Source: Eimeria necatrix
Lineage: Eukaryota > Apicomplexa > Conoidasida > Eucoccidiorida > Eimeriidae
Reading direction: 5' to 3'
DNA: 64,000 nucleotides
Assembly: GCF_000499385.1 (NCBI RefSeq)
Contig: NW_013651719.1
Location: 4,159-68,158 of the forward strand
Shown: piece by piece, positions 52,701-64,000 of the stretch
Layout: the number at the start of each line of letters is the position of its first letter
Position numbering within the stretch: the first letter of the stretch is position 1
Program-made: the position numbers and the translations under genes
Notes under the pieces: generated by a model
The model's database searches: none
What the model was told of the DNA's origin: nothing
What the model saw: the letters and a program-made list of their open reading frames with translations, nothing else

Positions 52701-55700
52701 TAATTGTCTTTGCATGGAGAGCTGTCGCTGTCAGCTACACCAAAGCAGTTTCTGTAGAAGGCAACCCGCTGCAGCACCTAATGCATGCCTTGTTAGCTGT
52801 GCAGAGCTATCATCAGCAACTATTGCGGAAGGTTGAGTCGAATGAAGTGGAGATGGCATGGCGAAGGTATTTTTTGCTTGAGCGAGTGTTGGAGGTATTT
52901 CTCTGCAGTTTGCGAACACTGCTTCTTGCGCCTAGCCCGGTTGCTGGGTTTTCATCTCTGTGCCTGCGCCAGGCAGTCGAATTTGTTGCAAGTCAGCCAA
53001 TGGCATTACCGGATAGTTCATTTCGGGAAAGTGAGAGTTTTCGCTGGGTAGTGTCGCGGAATTCTCCGGCGCAGAAAATGCACAGGCAGCTCGTGCTTGG
53101 CAATATCTCCTCCTGGAGATGGGCAGCATACAGTGACTTACTAGCGATTCTGTTGAAGACCTATGGAAGGGATGGTATATTAGTGGGAACCAGCAACACT
53201 GCCTCCTTCATTCGACTCTTACTACCGCTTTACCTGGAGAGCTGCCTGAGGGGAACTTGTACAGAATTGCACCGTGTGGAGAAATCATTGAGACATTGCC
53301 TTGATACTGCTCGAGATGAAATGGAGAAGGCTGGGGCTTTCGCTGAGCTGGAAGTGGGATTGGCTAGTGCGCTTATGAGCCTTCAGTGGTTGTGGGCGCT
53401 ACGAAAAGTCATTTTCGGTAAACAGGGTTTCGAGGTGATGGAGCCTACAGTGCGCATAAAGCTAACAAGTGAAGCACAAGCTGCCGCAGTGCAACTTCAG
53501 CACCAACAGCAGAGGCTCCTGTGTCTGCTGGTTGAGGCCATCCACGGTGGACAAGAAATGAACAAGCCTCGCAATGGTCTGCTTCTTTTATTCAGCCGCA
53601 GTTTCCTTACCTTCCTGGCGCTGCCGCAGCTCGTGAAATGCGGAGATGGTAACGACCACCTCAGTTGCCCGAGCCCTCCAGATTGCTTGATAGAGATATG
53701 CTCAGAGCGCCTCAGCAAGGCAGCTGCTGTATGCAGTACCAGCACCTGTGAGTGCATCGGCATGGCCTGCGGCTGTATTGGTCCCAAAGGCTCTTCATTC
53801 CAAACATCGCTGTCTGCAGCAGAATTTGAAGGAGCGCGCCGATACCTTTTGTTTCAAGACTTAGGCTTTGCTTTGGGGACGGAGGCGTCAGTGTGCCAAA
53901 CTGCCATGTGTGATCGGAGTCCTGAAGAGCGCTGGGTAGAATGCGTACTTGCTTTTATGTTGTCTTCGCACATCGCCTCGGCATCCACTTCTCGCTGCTC
54001 TAAGAGGGGTCCTGTTCAAGATTCTGCGGCTCAAGCAAGCCCCGCGTTTGTCAAGAGCCTTTGCTTGGCCTTAAGGCTAATTAACAGTAGCATTTCTTCC
54101 AATATAAAAGGCGCTCAACAGCACAAGAGCCGTTTGCACAAGAACTGTTTGCAGGATTTGTGTCTAATGGCGATCAAGGTATTGCTACCGAACCTCTCAT
54201 CTGGGTCACGTCGCCTTCGTCTGTGGTCGTTGCGCTTCATTTGTAGCTGCGACACAACTCTACTTTTGTCATGCGGAAGACAGAAAGCATTTGCGTCAAC
54301 CAGTTGCCCAATACCTTCCGTTGTATTTGCTTCCGAGAAAACGAACCTGCTCATAATCAGCCTCTTACGGAAGTTGGAGCTCCTGGAAAAGCTTCAAGTG
54401 GACATAGAGACGGAACGTCAGAAGATCCAGTTGATCCACTCCTCTGCAAAGGAGATTTGTCTGATTCAGGAAACCCTAGCTGCGGAGGAGACAAAGGTGG
54501 CTACAGACGGACGTCCGGATTGTAGTGGCTTGGTGCTCTTGCTCCAGGTGGCGTACCGCGTGCTGCTAGCAGGGCTATCGGTCAAGTTCGCAACTGTGTG
54601 GCCGGAGGTTGTGGAAGCTGTGACTAGTTGCATCGAGGCTTTCCATGACTTTACTGCTCCCGGATGTGCTAAAAGATACGATGGATATTTAGGGGGATCA
54701 TCCCGTGACGCGAAAGTCCAAAGTACTCTCTGCCCTGAGCAGCAACAGCGGAATGAAGCTTTGACTTTTTTGTGGAGGCTCGTCGTGTTGGAGACGCATA
54801 GAGCTCTCGAGCAGCTGAACGGTGCGCAGAAAGAGGAATGCCGCTTCTGTCCGATGCTTGCAGAGCCGTACAACTCAGCGAATTCTAGTTGCAGCACCTG
54901 CGAAGAATGTGTGAAGACAGCCTGGGGGAAAGCCAGTGAAAAAGAAATCGTCAGTGAGGAAACGGCACCCCTAGAAAGGCATTCGCACTTGCTGAGGATT
55001 TTGCAGCACTTTGGCGCTCGTTGGGGTGCTAGTGCATTTACACGGACAAAAAAGCAGCAGCAGGAGCATGCCGCTACGGATGAGGATATGCTGCAGGAAA
55101 CAAATAAATCACGGGAAATTAGTGCTCTTACCGCAGCAGCATGGAGACGCAACTTCGCCCTGAATTCCCTCCGTTTCCTCCTTATCTACGGGCAGCAGCT
55201 TTCTGCCCAGCTTACTTCTTCATCTACAGGCTTCGTGGATGTAGAGGACGTTGATGGTGAGGGCGGGGCAGTTGCTTGCGGCGGGCTTCAAGAGGCCAAA
55301 GCTCCTGTAGGCACGAATGAGATTTGCAGTGCTCGCTCCTACAAACAAGGGTATTGGGGGCAGTGCAGTTGCATCTCGCTGCGTTCCACAGCTAGCTTAG
55401 TCCCCCGAGCACAGGATGTGCTTCGAGCCATTTTGGCTCATGGGGAGATACACGCCCCGGGTGTTGGTCAACGCTTGCTTGGCGCTCCCTATGAAGACCA
55501 TTTGGAGAAGAACGACAGGGCCAAGGAGGTCAAAGAGCTTTGGTATCAATTTTTAGAGAGCTGCACCCAGCGCCTCGTCGGTGTGAAAGACTCTTCCTTG
55601 CAAGCTCTTGTCCTTCAGGTAAGTGTTTGAATTGATAAGACTTACTGGGATCTTGGGAAAATGCGATGCTGCGACTAATATGCCCAAATTGTGTTCAAGG

Positions 55701-58700
55701 CGTTTTCGTTTCATTGTTCAGACATTGATGCTCTGTAGAGAGCTCCAGCAGGTGGTAAGGCCATATTTTCCAGTGCTAGAAGAGGCCCTGAAAACTAAGG
55801 GAGGAGCCCCGTCGGGCCTATTGCGGCTTGTCCTAGGAAAGGCAGAGGCGGAGCATCACCTGTTGCAACCTTCCGCAGAAACCAAAGAAAATGTCGTGCT
55901 ACTTAACGAGCACCGTAGTTTTATGCTTCCACTAATCGTTCGCTTACTTATCAGCAAGATACAAACGAGAATGTAAGATAGTGGCCACGTGAAGGATCAT
56001 GGATGAGCTGCTGCTTTGAATTTTGTATTCTGCTGGTTCTCGTATATATTGCTCTTAAAAGTTTTGAGTCCCGGCGATGCTTCGATTTATTTCTTGAACC
56101 TCGATGGGCATATGATTTGCGCTATTCAGGGGAAGGTCCCCAGGAATTGTACTGGCAAATCGACGCAGGATTTTTGGCTTGCTTAGCAGTCTTGAAGAAT
56201 CAGAAATAACAATGGTTCTGGCAGTCCTGACTTTGCGGCTGGTACAGCTTACGCCACGCGTCGCGCCGGCCCCTTCGGACGAGCTAGCTCAAGACTCGCA
56301 GACTGTGGCGCCTTTGGAGGGCATGGAGAAAGAACGCTTTCTAGCGGCTTTTATCCGCTGGCAGTACCAAAAAGCTGTTTTGTGTCGAGGAGATGCATCC
56401 CGTGCGGCTGCTGAGAACGACAGCATCTCGAAGGAGCCTCCAGTGCACATAACGCTCTCAGGCCAACTTTTTCGGTCTTCCTCTTCTACCCAGTTACATG
56501 GGTTGCTGAAGTCCTTGCAGCACCTTGTACAGATGCAGCAACATACGTTGAGACCGGCAGCACCGTTCTTGGTATTTCTCTTTGCAACAATTTTGCAGCA
56601 GCTTGTCCCCACAAAATTGGGGGAGTGCCTTACATCCGAAGAGCTACATGAGGTAGCAGGGCAAGACGCTGCTGATTCTGGCACCGACGAAGAACAGGAT
56701 ACAGAAATTCTCTCAAAAGCAATCAGGCAAAAGACTGAAAAAGTTGTGCAGAACGTTGCATCAGATTCGGAGGACGATCAGGAGGATCTGACAGCTGCAG
56801 TAAATGTGCGCCACAGGAAACATTGCATCAGAATAGCGATTGATTCATTGCATTGGCTGATATCGTCCTTTTCAGACTTCATCGACTCTTGGAAAGTACT
56901 GTTGGCTCCCGCAGCCCCCAGCTTGCAGCTTCTGCTCTCTACTGCGGTCGAAACAGGAGCAGCTGGCCATTTGGGGGAACCCAAGAGGAGTGGGAGTTGT
57001 CCTGCTATAGTGCGATTTGTCGCTTCTTGGGCAACGAATGCAGTAAGCCACCAGATTTATTTTAGATAGCAAATCTATGCAGCATCCGCCGGCGCTTGAA
57101 CTATACGTACGTGATTGGTGAAGGAATATATACTTGGTTTTGAAAAATATGACAGTGACAGAAGGGATGACAATGCGGCAGCATCCTGAATTTATATTGA
57201 GCTGTGCATGATTCAACGCTTTCCATCGAAGTCTGTGTGAGGGTTTCAGCACTGGAGCAAGATTCACACGGCTGGGATTGCATGGAACATGTCCCGCTGA
57301 GTGCGGCTGCAGCTCACCTGGAGGCTGAAACCGGCCTTGTGTTGCACTTGCGCTCCATGAATGCCTGTGGGTGCTTCAGGATTTCTTCATTTTGTACGAG
57401 GAGGTACTTCCAAATGCTCTACCGGTTCTTTTAGGGGCCATAGGTTCTGGATCTTTGCTGAAGTTTTTGCAGCGTAGCAGGCAAAGTACAACTCCTTTGC
57501 TGGAAGCTGCTATTGAGACAGCTTTGCTTCTCTCATTTGGAGGTCGCACGAAAGAGCAGCATGAAGAGGAGCTGCGGCTTTCTCTGCGGCAGATTAACGC
57601 CATGAAGCACGTGAACCAGAGGAGACGCCACCGCAACAGCTACGAATCTTCTTCGTCCGACGAAAGTGACGGAGATGAACAGGAATCAAAACACGAATTT
57701 GTAGACAATGACAAAGCTATATCTCTCAAGAGATTCGAAGAGGCCTACGAGACCATGAAGCGACAGCACGAGCTCCAGCAGCAACGGGGCATTCAAATAC
57801 TGCTGCCACACATGGGCATTTTGTTGCACTCAATGGAGCTGCTACTTAACGCGCGACGAGATGCAGGCATTCTGACAAAAAGTGGAGATGCACACTCAGC
57901 AACTCTGGCAGATCGTGCTTCTGAGGGTGGAAAGGCAGCGGATGCCAATGACAGTGCTCAGGCGTTCCTGCATCGTAGAAAAAGAGCGCAGCTTGTGGGT
58001 TTCAAGGAGCTGCAGCTGCTGACCCGTCTTGCAGCATATGCTTGTGCAGATAAGGACTCTTTCAAGGAACTACCAAAAGCCCAGAACGAGCTCGCTCATC
58101 ATTCTGAGACGGGTTCTATCCCAACGGCAGCAAAACTGATTCGTCTGTTGCTTCTCTCCTTGCCTTTGCGAGTGCGTTCTGGTGGGGCAGCAGCACGCCA
58201 GCAGCTGACGCTTGTTGCAATACAGGGACTATTGCCTGCATTGGCTAGTTGGCGGCGGACGCTGGGATCTAGCAATGACTCATATGAAAGGTCTTCTGAA
58301 ATGCGCAGGCTCCTTCGTGGGCTGTATGCGTCGTGTTGCAGTCTTCTAGAGGCTGCAGAAGATTTGCAGTGCCGCGCTGAGGCCTCCAAGCTTTTGCTGG
58401 CGACCGAGCTCGCTGCATGCGGCTGCGTGCTGAAGGAGCAATTCCTCTCGGAGCAGGTTCGAGGATTTGCACTGAAGGAAATCAGTGCTTGCTGGGATGC
58501 AGAGGGGACAGGCAATCTTGAGGCTTCACCGGTTTCCTGGCTAGCACCGGGAGGGCCTCTGAATAAATGCCTTTTGGATAATGCTCTGCCATCTCTTCTC
58601 GTAGACAGAATTGAGCCTGCTTCTGCTATTTTAGCGGGGAGCAGCGAACTCGCAGCAGCATGGCGAATTTGTGTGGGGCTTGTGATGGTGTGCGCAAACT

Positions 58701-61700
58701 TTTTGAAAACGGGAAGCCGTAGCCCTCCAGAAGAGCAGCGACCCGACGTCGACATGCAGGTTTCGGTGCTCTTGGCATTGGTAGAGAATCACCTCGATCC
58801 CCCTGCCCTCGCACAAGGCACCAAGGACAGTGCAGCGGAGACTCAGACGAGCGACTCACAGGCTCATGTACAAATAGCTGGTGGTGAAGAAAAGGGGAAC
58901 ATAAGGAAGCTTTCAGAAGATGCTGTGAAACAAAATGAGGCAAGAATAACACGGCGAGAAAAGTGTCTGCAGGAAGACAATGGCATAGGAAGGGGGCAGG
59001 CAAGGGGAGGCCAAGCGTGTGATGTGGGGCGACTGAACCTTCACGCATCTGCATTCGAGCCGGTGGTTCGCCACGTACTGTATCTTCTTTCAGAGTGCTC
59101 GGACGACATTACGCTACAGCACGTTGCGCTTGCTATCATCCGAAAGGCTGCGGTTTCCCTTGGCGCAGCTGCGTCTGCAGCAGCGACGCGGCGAACTGTC
59201 GTTCAATTTTCAGGGTCTCAGCACCAAAATGAGGCACAAGGGGCTGCGGAGTCTGATTGGGCATTTGCCGTTGAGATGCAGCGGCACATTATGAAGTCCA
59301 TCATTCCTCATCTTCACCGGCTTTTACGTAGTATGAAGGAACAGTGTCAACAGATGGCCCTGAGGGCATTTGATGCACTTGTGAGGACGCTGGGGCCGGC
59401 AGGTCCCTTGCTGCCCCCTCCTCAGGCTGCTGTAGCAGATGATGACGAGTCGATATCTGCATTGTTTATTTCAGAGTCAGACGAGAAACAAAGAAATATG
59501 CGACTGCATCTAGACTTGTACCCACTACTCGCAGCAACCCAGCTTACTCCTGCCATCAAGGAAGTGGCCGCACTCGCGCAGCAGCTGGTAGCCAGCGGAC
59601 AGACGGGTAGAGCTGCGACTGCTGCCGCCAGGGCTGCTCAACTTGAGGCTCTTGCAGGGGAGCAACAAGCTTCAGAGCGCGAAGGCGGTGGAGACATTTT
59701 GGTGGATTTGTTGCACATGCAAAAGCACAGGAGGGCCAGAGGGATACAGCTCCTCACCAAGGCTGCATCGGCTGGGAAACTATGTCCTAATACATTGAAG
59801 CACTTTTGCGTGCCCCTTGCCATATGGGCAATATTGCAAGACAGTGATGCTGGAGGCCAGGTGGGAAAGCAAAAAGGCTCGAAGGCATCGTCTCAACACT
59901 TCAAAGGCCGCACCGAGGCGTTTAGCCAGCAGATGGCCGACCATGGAGTGGCTTGTCTGGCAAAGTGTTGTACTCAACTGCCTCTGAAAATTTGCATACA
60001 AACATTGAGGCAACTTGTCACACACCTAGGGAAGACGCCTCAGCGCGAGGCATTTATACATCGCGCGATTGCAGCTACCCTCAAGGCGTTTCCTTTTGGC
60101 CTTACCGACGCAGTACATCAGACACTAGCGCAACCTCGAATCACAGATGAACAGAGACAGGGAAATACAAACAAGTGTCTCGCAAGTGTCTGTGGATCAA
60201 AAGAAATGGAAGCTTTGGTTCAAGATACAAAGCAAATCCAGCAGCCGGAAGCAGATGTACCGAGTGGGACGGGACGAAAGGAAGTGGGAAGTAGCGAAGA
60301 TACAGTTGACGATGGCAGCACGTTGGATCAGATCAACGCATCCTCGATGACTGCCCAAATGAGGTGAGAGTTAGCTGTTACTTGCCACTGCACGCCTGCA
60401 TGATGCTTTTTTCGGCTTATAGTGAGATTTTCTTGCGGTTTCTTTGTTTCTTCTCTGGTTTAGGAAGGAAAAGGTGGAAAGCTGCATCCGGCAAGAGCTG
60501 CTCCCAATGCTTTATCCCCTTGCCTTTGGCAGCAAAGTCAGGCGAGTGGCTGCAAAGCAGGAATCTACTGATGAGCCGGGGAAAGTGCTCGAGGGCAAGG
60601 AGAGCAAGAAGTACGAAAATCCAGTGGTGCGTACAGAGCTTGTTGCCGTTCTCGCCCTCCTTGCGCGGATGCTACCGCCAACCGAATTTCACTTGCAGCT
60701 ACCACGACTTGTTCGTACAATTACCTTCGCTCTACGGTAAGCGCAGCGGTTGCATCTCATTCTAGTGAGAATCACATGTGCAGATAAGCGTATATCCACT
60801 TCAGCAATGCGAATGGGATGTTCTTGTATCATAGACGTTTTTTTCCATATGCGTCTTTTGTTAGTGATAAGAGCTTGTCTGCACAGAGTTACTGCGGGCC
60901 GTCAAATTTGCGCATCAGCCTAATATTGCGTATCTGTCTGTCACTTGCGAGCAGGTCACGGGAACGTAGTGCTCGCCGGGAGGCTCGCATGGCTTTGACT
61001 CGTCTAGCAGTCGATCTAGGGGCTCCCTACTTCACATACCTTGTGACGGAGATACAGAGAATGCTGGGTCCTAAAAGCGAGAGAAGCGCAGAGGCAGATC
61101 AACAGAGCTTTCTACGGCCTGTATTGCTGTATACACTTCATGCAATGCTTAGCGCCTTGCAACAGCAGCAGCCTACACTGTCAGGCACTCCTGTGCTGCA
61201 AGCAGCAGCGGAAGCAGCCACCATTGACGGAACGCGATTCGTCCAGCCCTTCGAGGCCGCAGTCCCACTTTTGCTGCCTCTCATTGCAGAAGTACGTCTA
61301 GTATTCACTGCAAATCAGCAGAAGCGATGATATATGGCCTGGCATGTGTGTGTTTTAGGAATGCGTGCCGCTTGTAGTGGATGAGGGCCGCTTCTAGTGC
61401 AAATATAAGGATGGCTGTTGAAGTTGCATGCGTTGGATTCCTATCTATGCGTATTTAGCCCCTTTCCCATGAACAGTAGTTTAGTATGCATATGTTTGCA
61501 ATACAGGAGGTGAACCGCGTGGCAGATCCTGACCGCCTTGATCAAGAAGAAGGCCGCCGTGCATTCGCCAGGCAAGTTGATGAAGATGACGTCGGCGGCC
61601 TTTCCGCATCTTCTATTGCGAAAATTAGTGACGTTAGCACACACGCTAAAGTAGAAGAGGCCCAGACGCTTAAAGGGCCTGCCATGTTGCTACTGCTAAC

Positions 61701-64000
61701 ACAGAGCAGCAGCATCAAGTGCCTTACAGACCAGCTGCTTCCCTTCGTGCTGGGTCTACTCACCGGAGTCTCTTGCAAACGTGAAGGATGGAGTCGTTCA
61801 GCGGCTTTTTCCAGCAAATATGTTAATCGGACTGAGGACTTGCTGCTGCATTTCGTATATGGCTTAAGCCGTAACAAGGAGATATCTTTAGAGCGAAAGC
61901 TGCGGACAGCCAAGCAGCTCCTCATCCTCACGGTGGCCACTCTGCAGTTTCCGCTGCTGCATCCTATTTTACAGAGCGAGCGTGGACTCGGCGAGTCGCT
62001 CTATCTGCTCTCAAGGCAGCAACTGTTGCTGCTTAATCGTAAAGGGCATGCAAAGAGGCGCAAAGGAAACAACAGCGCCAAGGAGTCGCAGGCTTGTGTG
62101 GAGACACCCACAGCACCCATGCAGTGCGAGTCTCAAGACGGTGGGCAGCAGATGCCGCTAACCTTATCGCCTTCTCATGAAGAGGATTTGCTAGCCCTGC
62201 GCCTTTTGCTATTCCCGGAAAGGAAAGGCGAAGAGACAGAAGAAGAAACAAGCTTCACCGCTGAGCAGACAGATTCCCCTCCAGTCTACGGTAGGTGGGA
62301 AGGCCTGGCTGCACAGAGCAGCAGGAAGCTGCTAATATCGTTGCTAAAGAATAGTAAGGAACGCAGCATGAGCTTACAACCTGGCGCGATCATAGGACGC
62401 TCACTCGCCCAAGCAACTCGTAGTAGACCTCAAGGAGCAGTAGGCCTCGAGCTGTCGACACAGTCCTCTCTGCTGGGGACAGCAGCCCTCCGTCTTCTTC
62501 ATTTATCACTCAAGACAGCGAAGATGCCACTGCGAAATATGAGGGAAAAACAGACCGGGCAGGTCACACAGTCGAAGGCAGCCACATTGGTTGGACAAAA
62601 TTTTGATGCGCGCGCTCTGCGCTCTTGCATGGAGCAGCTCGATGAGCTTGCAGTGAAGGTAGTTTGTTGTTTCAGCTGCAAATCGACTAAGCTGGTTTCA
62701 TGGGGAGCCCGCTGTTTGTTAGAGTTAATCTCCTTGCGCCTACCTCGACTTGAAAGCCGTGGTGCCCTGGTAGCTTACCTGACGATGCGAATTTTTCATT
62801 CTTGCGGTAGCGGGAGCGGTGTGCAAGTAAATTATCATTATACGGCTCGTTCAGAGCTTCTTCCCATCTGCACGAAGCTCCTGGCAACCTTGCTGCTACA
62901 GCCGCAGGCTTCTAAATGGATGGACACGGCGCTGAACCCGTCGCAACATATTGGTGGGGACATACTGAGGTCCCTCTTGCGAGAGCAGCTCCGCATACTG
63001 CCGTGGAGGCCTCAAGACCAGCAGCAGCGACGGCTGCACGAAGAGCATCAGCCGCCACACAGGGAATGGGCACTTACTGCAGCGCCTCATGCAGATGTCA
63101 GCTTTAGTGTGGACGCAGTCGTGACTGAGGAGCAGGTACAGGCTGCTGGACAATTTTTTCTCAAGGAAGCTCTTCTCGCCCACATTTCTTCTTCTTTAGA
63201 GGATAGTCAATTGCAGCTTTGTGCCCTCTTCCTCTTCAAACGTGTAGTATTACAGCACTACAAAGACGTTGCAGGTGAGGCTGCTCGGCGGGCTTTGGAG
63301 GAGTCAAGGCAGGCAGCGGGGGAAATGGACACAAAATCTCTTCGCAAAAATGCGCAGAAAAAGCGGCGGCGAGACGCTGAAGTTGCGGAGCGGGGAGACA
63401 ATTCGGCGGGGAAAGTCAAAACTGCAACAGTTGAGTTGTTGCCTCTTGTATACGAGTGTGTTGATCGCGTAGCAAGGGTCATGGTGCAGCACGCGACCTC
63501 ATCAGGTATCAGCCAGAAACTGTCAAACATCTGTGCGGACGTTTATGTTTCGTTCCTTCTCAATTTTCCTATGACTCCTAAGCTCCAGCAAAGGCGAGTT
63601 TTTTTTCTTCTTCAACAACAGAAGTTCTCCGACGTCTACGGCAGACGTGCAGCCATTGGTGCCCTTCTGAAAGTAGTGGTAAGCCAGAGTGGCGGAAAGC
63701 TTTGACAGATATACGGTGGACAGCTGCATCTACAGAACAACTTAGAAATGCCAGATGCCAGCTCAAGTATTGTAGACAGTTGCAGAACCACAACTTCGAA
63801 ACGGCAGGTGCCAGCTGAAGTACTGAAGCTTTTTCTGGGAAGTGTTCGTAGCAGCATTAAACTTGAGACTTCACCCCTGGATGGCTGCTTTCGTTGTCTT
63901 TTCGTTGCTTTTTCTCAGCGACGATTTCCTGCAGAGCTCTTTATGGAGCGCTACGGGCAGGTAGCGGTTTTGACATGCTGCTCAACACTGGCAACCGAGA
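49775..64000 (+). CDS. UTP20: UTP20, small-subunit processome HEAT-repeat protein (3' end off window)
   Basis: Nucleolar scaffold for 18S rRNA maturation. Exons, all phase-consistent: 49775-50192, 50391-50611, 50730-50863, 51033-51440, 51694-55618, 55722-55972, 56130-57042, 57380-60363, 60464-60736, 60955-61291, 61507-63678 and 63736-63960, then donor gtagcg and continuation beyond the edge; 4,087 codons so far. The N-terminus has KYVFQTFRQQL. HEAT-like repeats include RYLHKYLIANMEDFLEIMVP. The DRIM region has the recognisable GRSPGIVLANRRRIFGLL, then LAVDLGAPYFTYLVTEIQRML followed by LLYTLHAMLSAL and EVNRVADPDRL, all characteristic of UTP20. Human UTP20 is about 2,785 residues, so this protein is unusually long; extra length comes from hydrophilic insertions (for example after 51115 and around 58840-59000). 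The ATG at 49775 is the first in frame. Confidence 0.9.

Noticed and set aside
1..64000. CRISPR array, insertion sequence or bacterial operon
   Set aside because: The repeats are simple eukaryotic satellites without spacers of fixed length; the genes are intron-rich and eukaryotic; no transposase or terminal inverted repeats were seen.

Overview
The window looks like nuclear DNA from a coccidian apicomplexan, most likely an Eimeria species. Three things point there. The first 11.9 kb is saturated with interspersed CAG/CTG tracts and telomere-like AAACCCT/TTTAGGG repeats, the known signature of the repeat-rich (R) segments of Eimeria chromosomes. The remaining 52 kb is nearly free of them (a P segment). 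The genes are intron-rich, and they include six-helix cyclic-nucleotide phosphodiesterases and an oocyst-wall-type cysteine-rich protein, both apicomplexan families. The species cannot be fixed from the sequence alone. All gene models here were joined by hand from splice signals, reading-frame phase and family knowledge; nothing was searched or computed.

R segment (1-11.9 kb). Hidden among the repeats are three short, highly conserved housekeeping genes, each split by repeat-filled introns: ribosomal protein eS27 (minus, 2567-3440), RNA polymerase subunit RPB10/RPABC5 (plus, 4344-5523) and a cytosolic-type thioredoxin (minus, 6556-8126). Two more genes carry the CAG tracts inside the coding sequence as Gln/Ala/Ser runs: a basic low-complexity protein (plus, 8552-9627) and a small signal-peptide/single-helix protein (minus, 10541-11164). 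A 14-bp palindrome, GGTGTACGTACACC, recurs through this segment only.

P segment (11.9-64 kb). Two weakly supported minus-strand genes (11.9-12.3 and 13.65-14.8 kb) are followed by two paralogous phosphodiesterase genes facing tail to tail (plus 16.4-22.6 kb; minus 30.4-24.5 kb), in which nine exons have identical lengths in both copies. Next come a roughly 1,600-residue oocyst-wall-like secreted protein (minus, 34.0-39.5 kb), a 1,652-residue acyltransferase of the condensation-domain superfamily with an HHSTIDG motif (minus, 41.1-46.4 kb) and a very large UTP20 gene (plus, 49.8 kb to beyond the window end).

How it fits together. eS27, RPB10 and UTP20 serve translation, transcription and 18S rRNA maturation, and thioredoxin serves redox control. 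The PDE pair would shape cGMP/cAMP signalling, and the oocyst-wall protein belongs to the sporulated-oocyst stage. There is no operon logic; neighbours share bidirectional promoters (eS27/RPB10, thioredoxin/basic protein, acyltransferase/UTP20). The most unusual signal is how the repeats sit on splice junctions: telomere-like repeats begin at two donors, and complementary repeat tracts bracket three introns.
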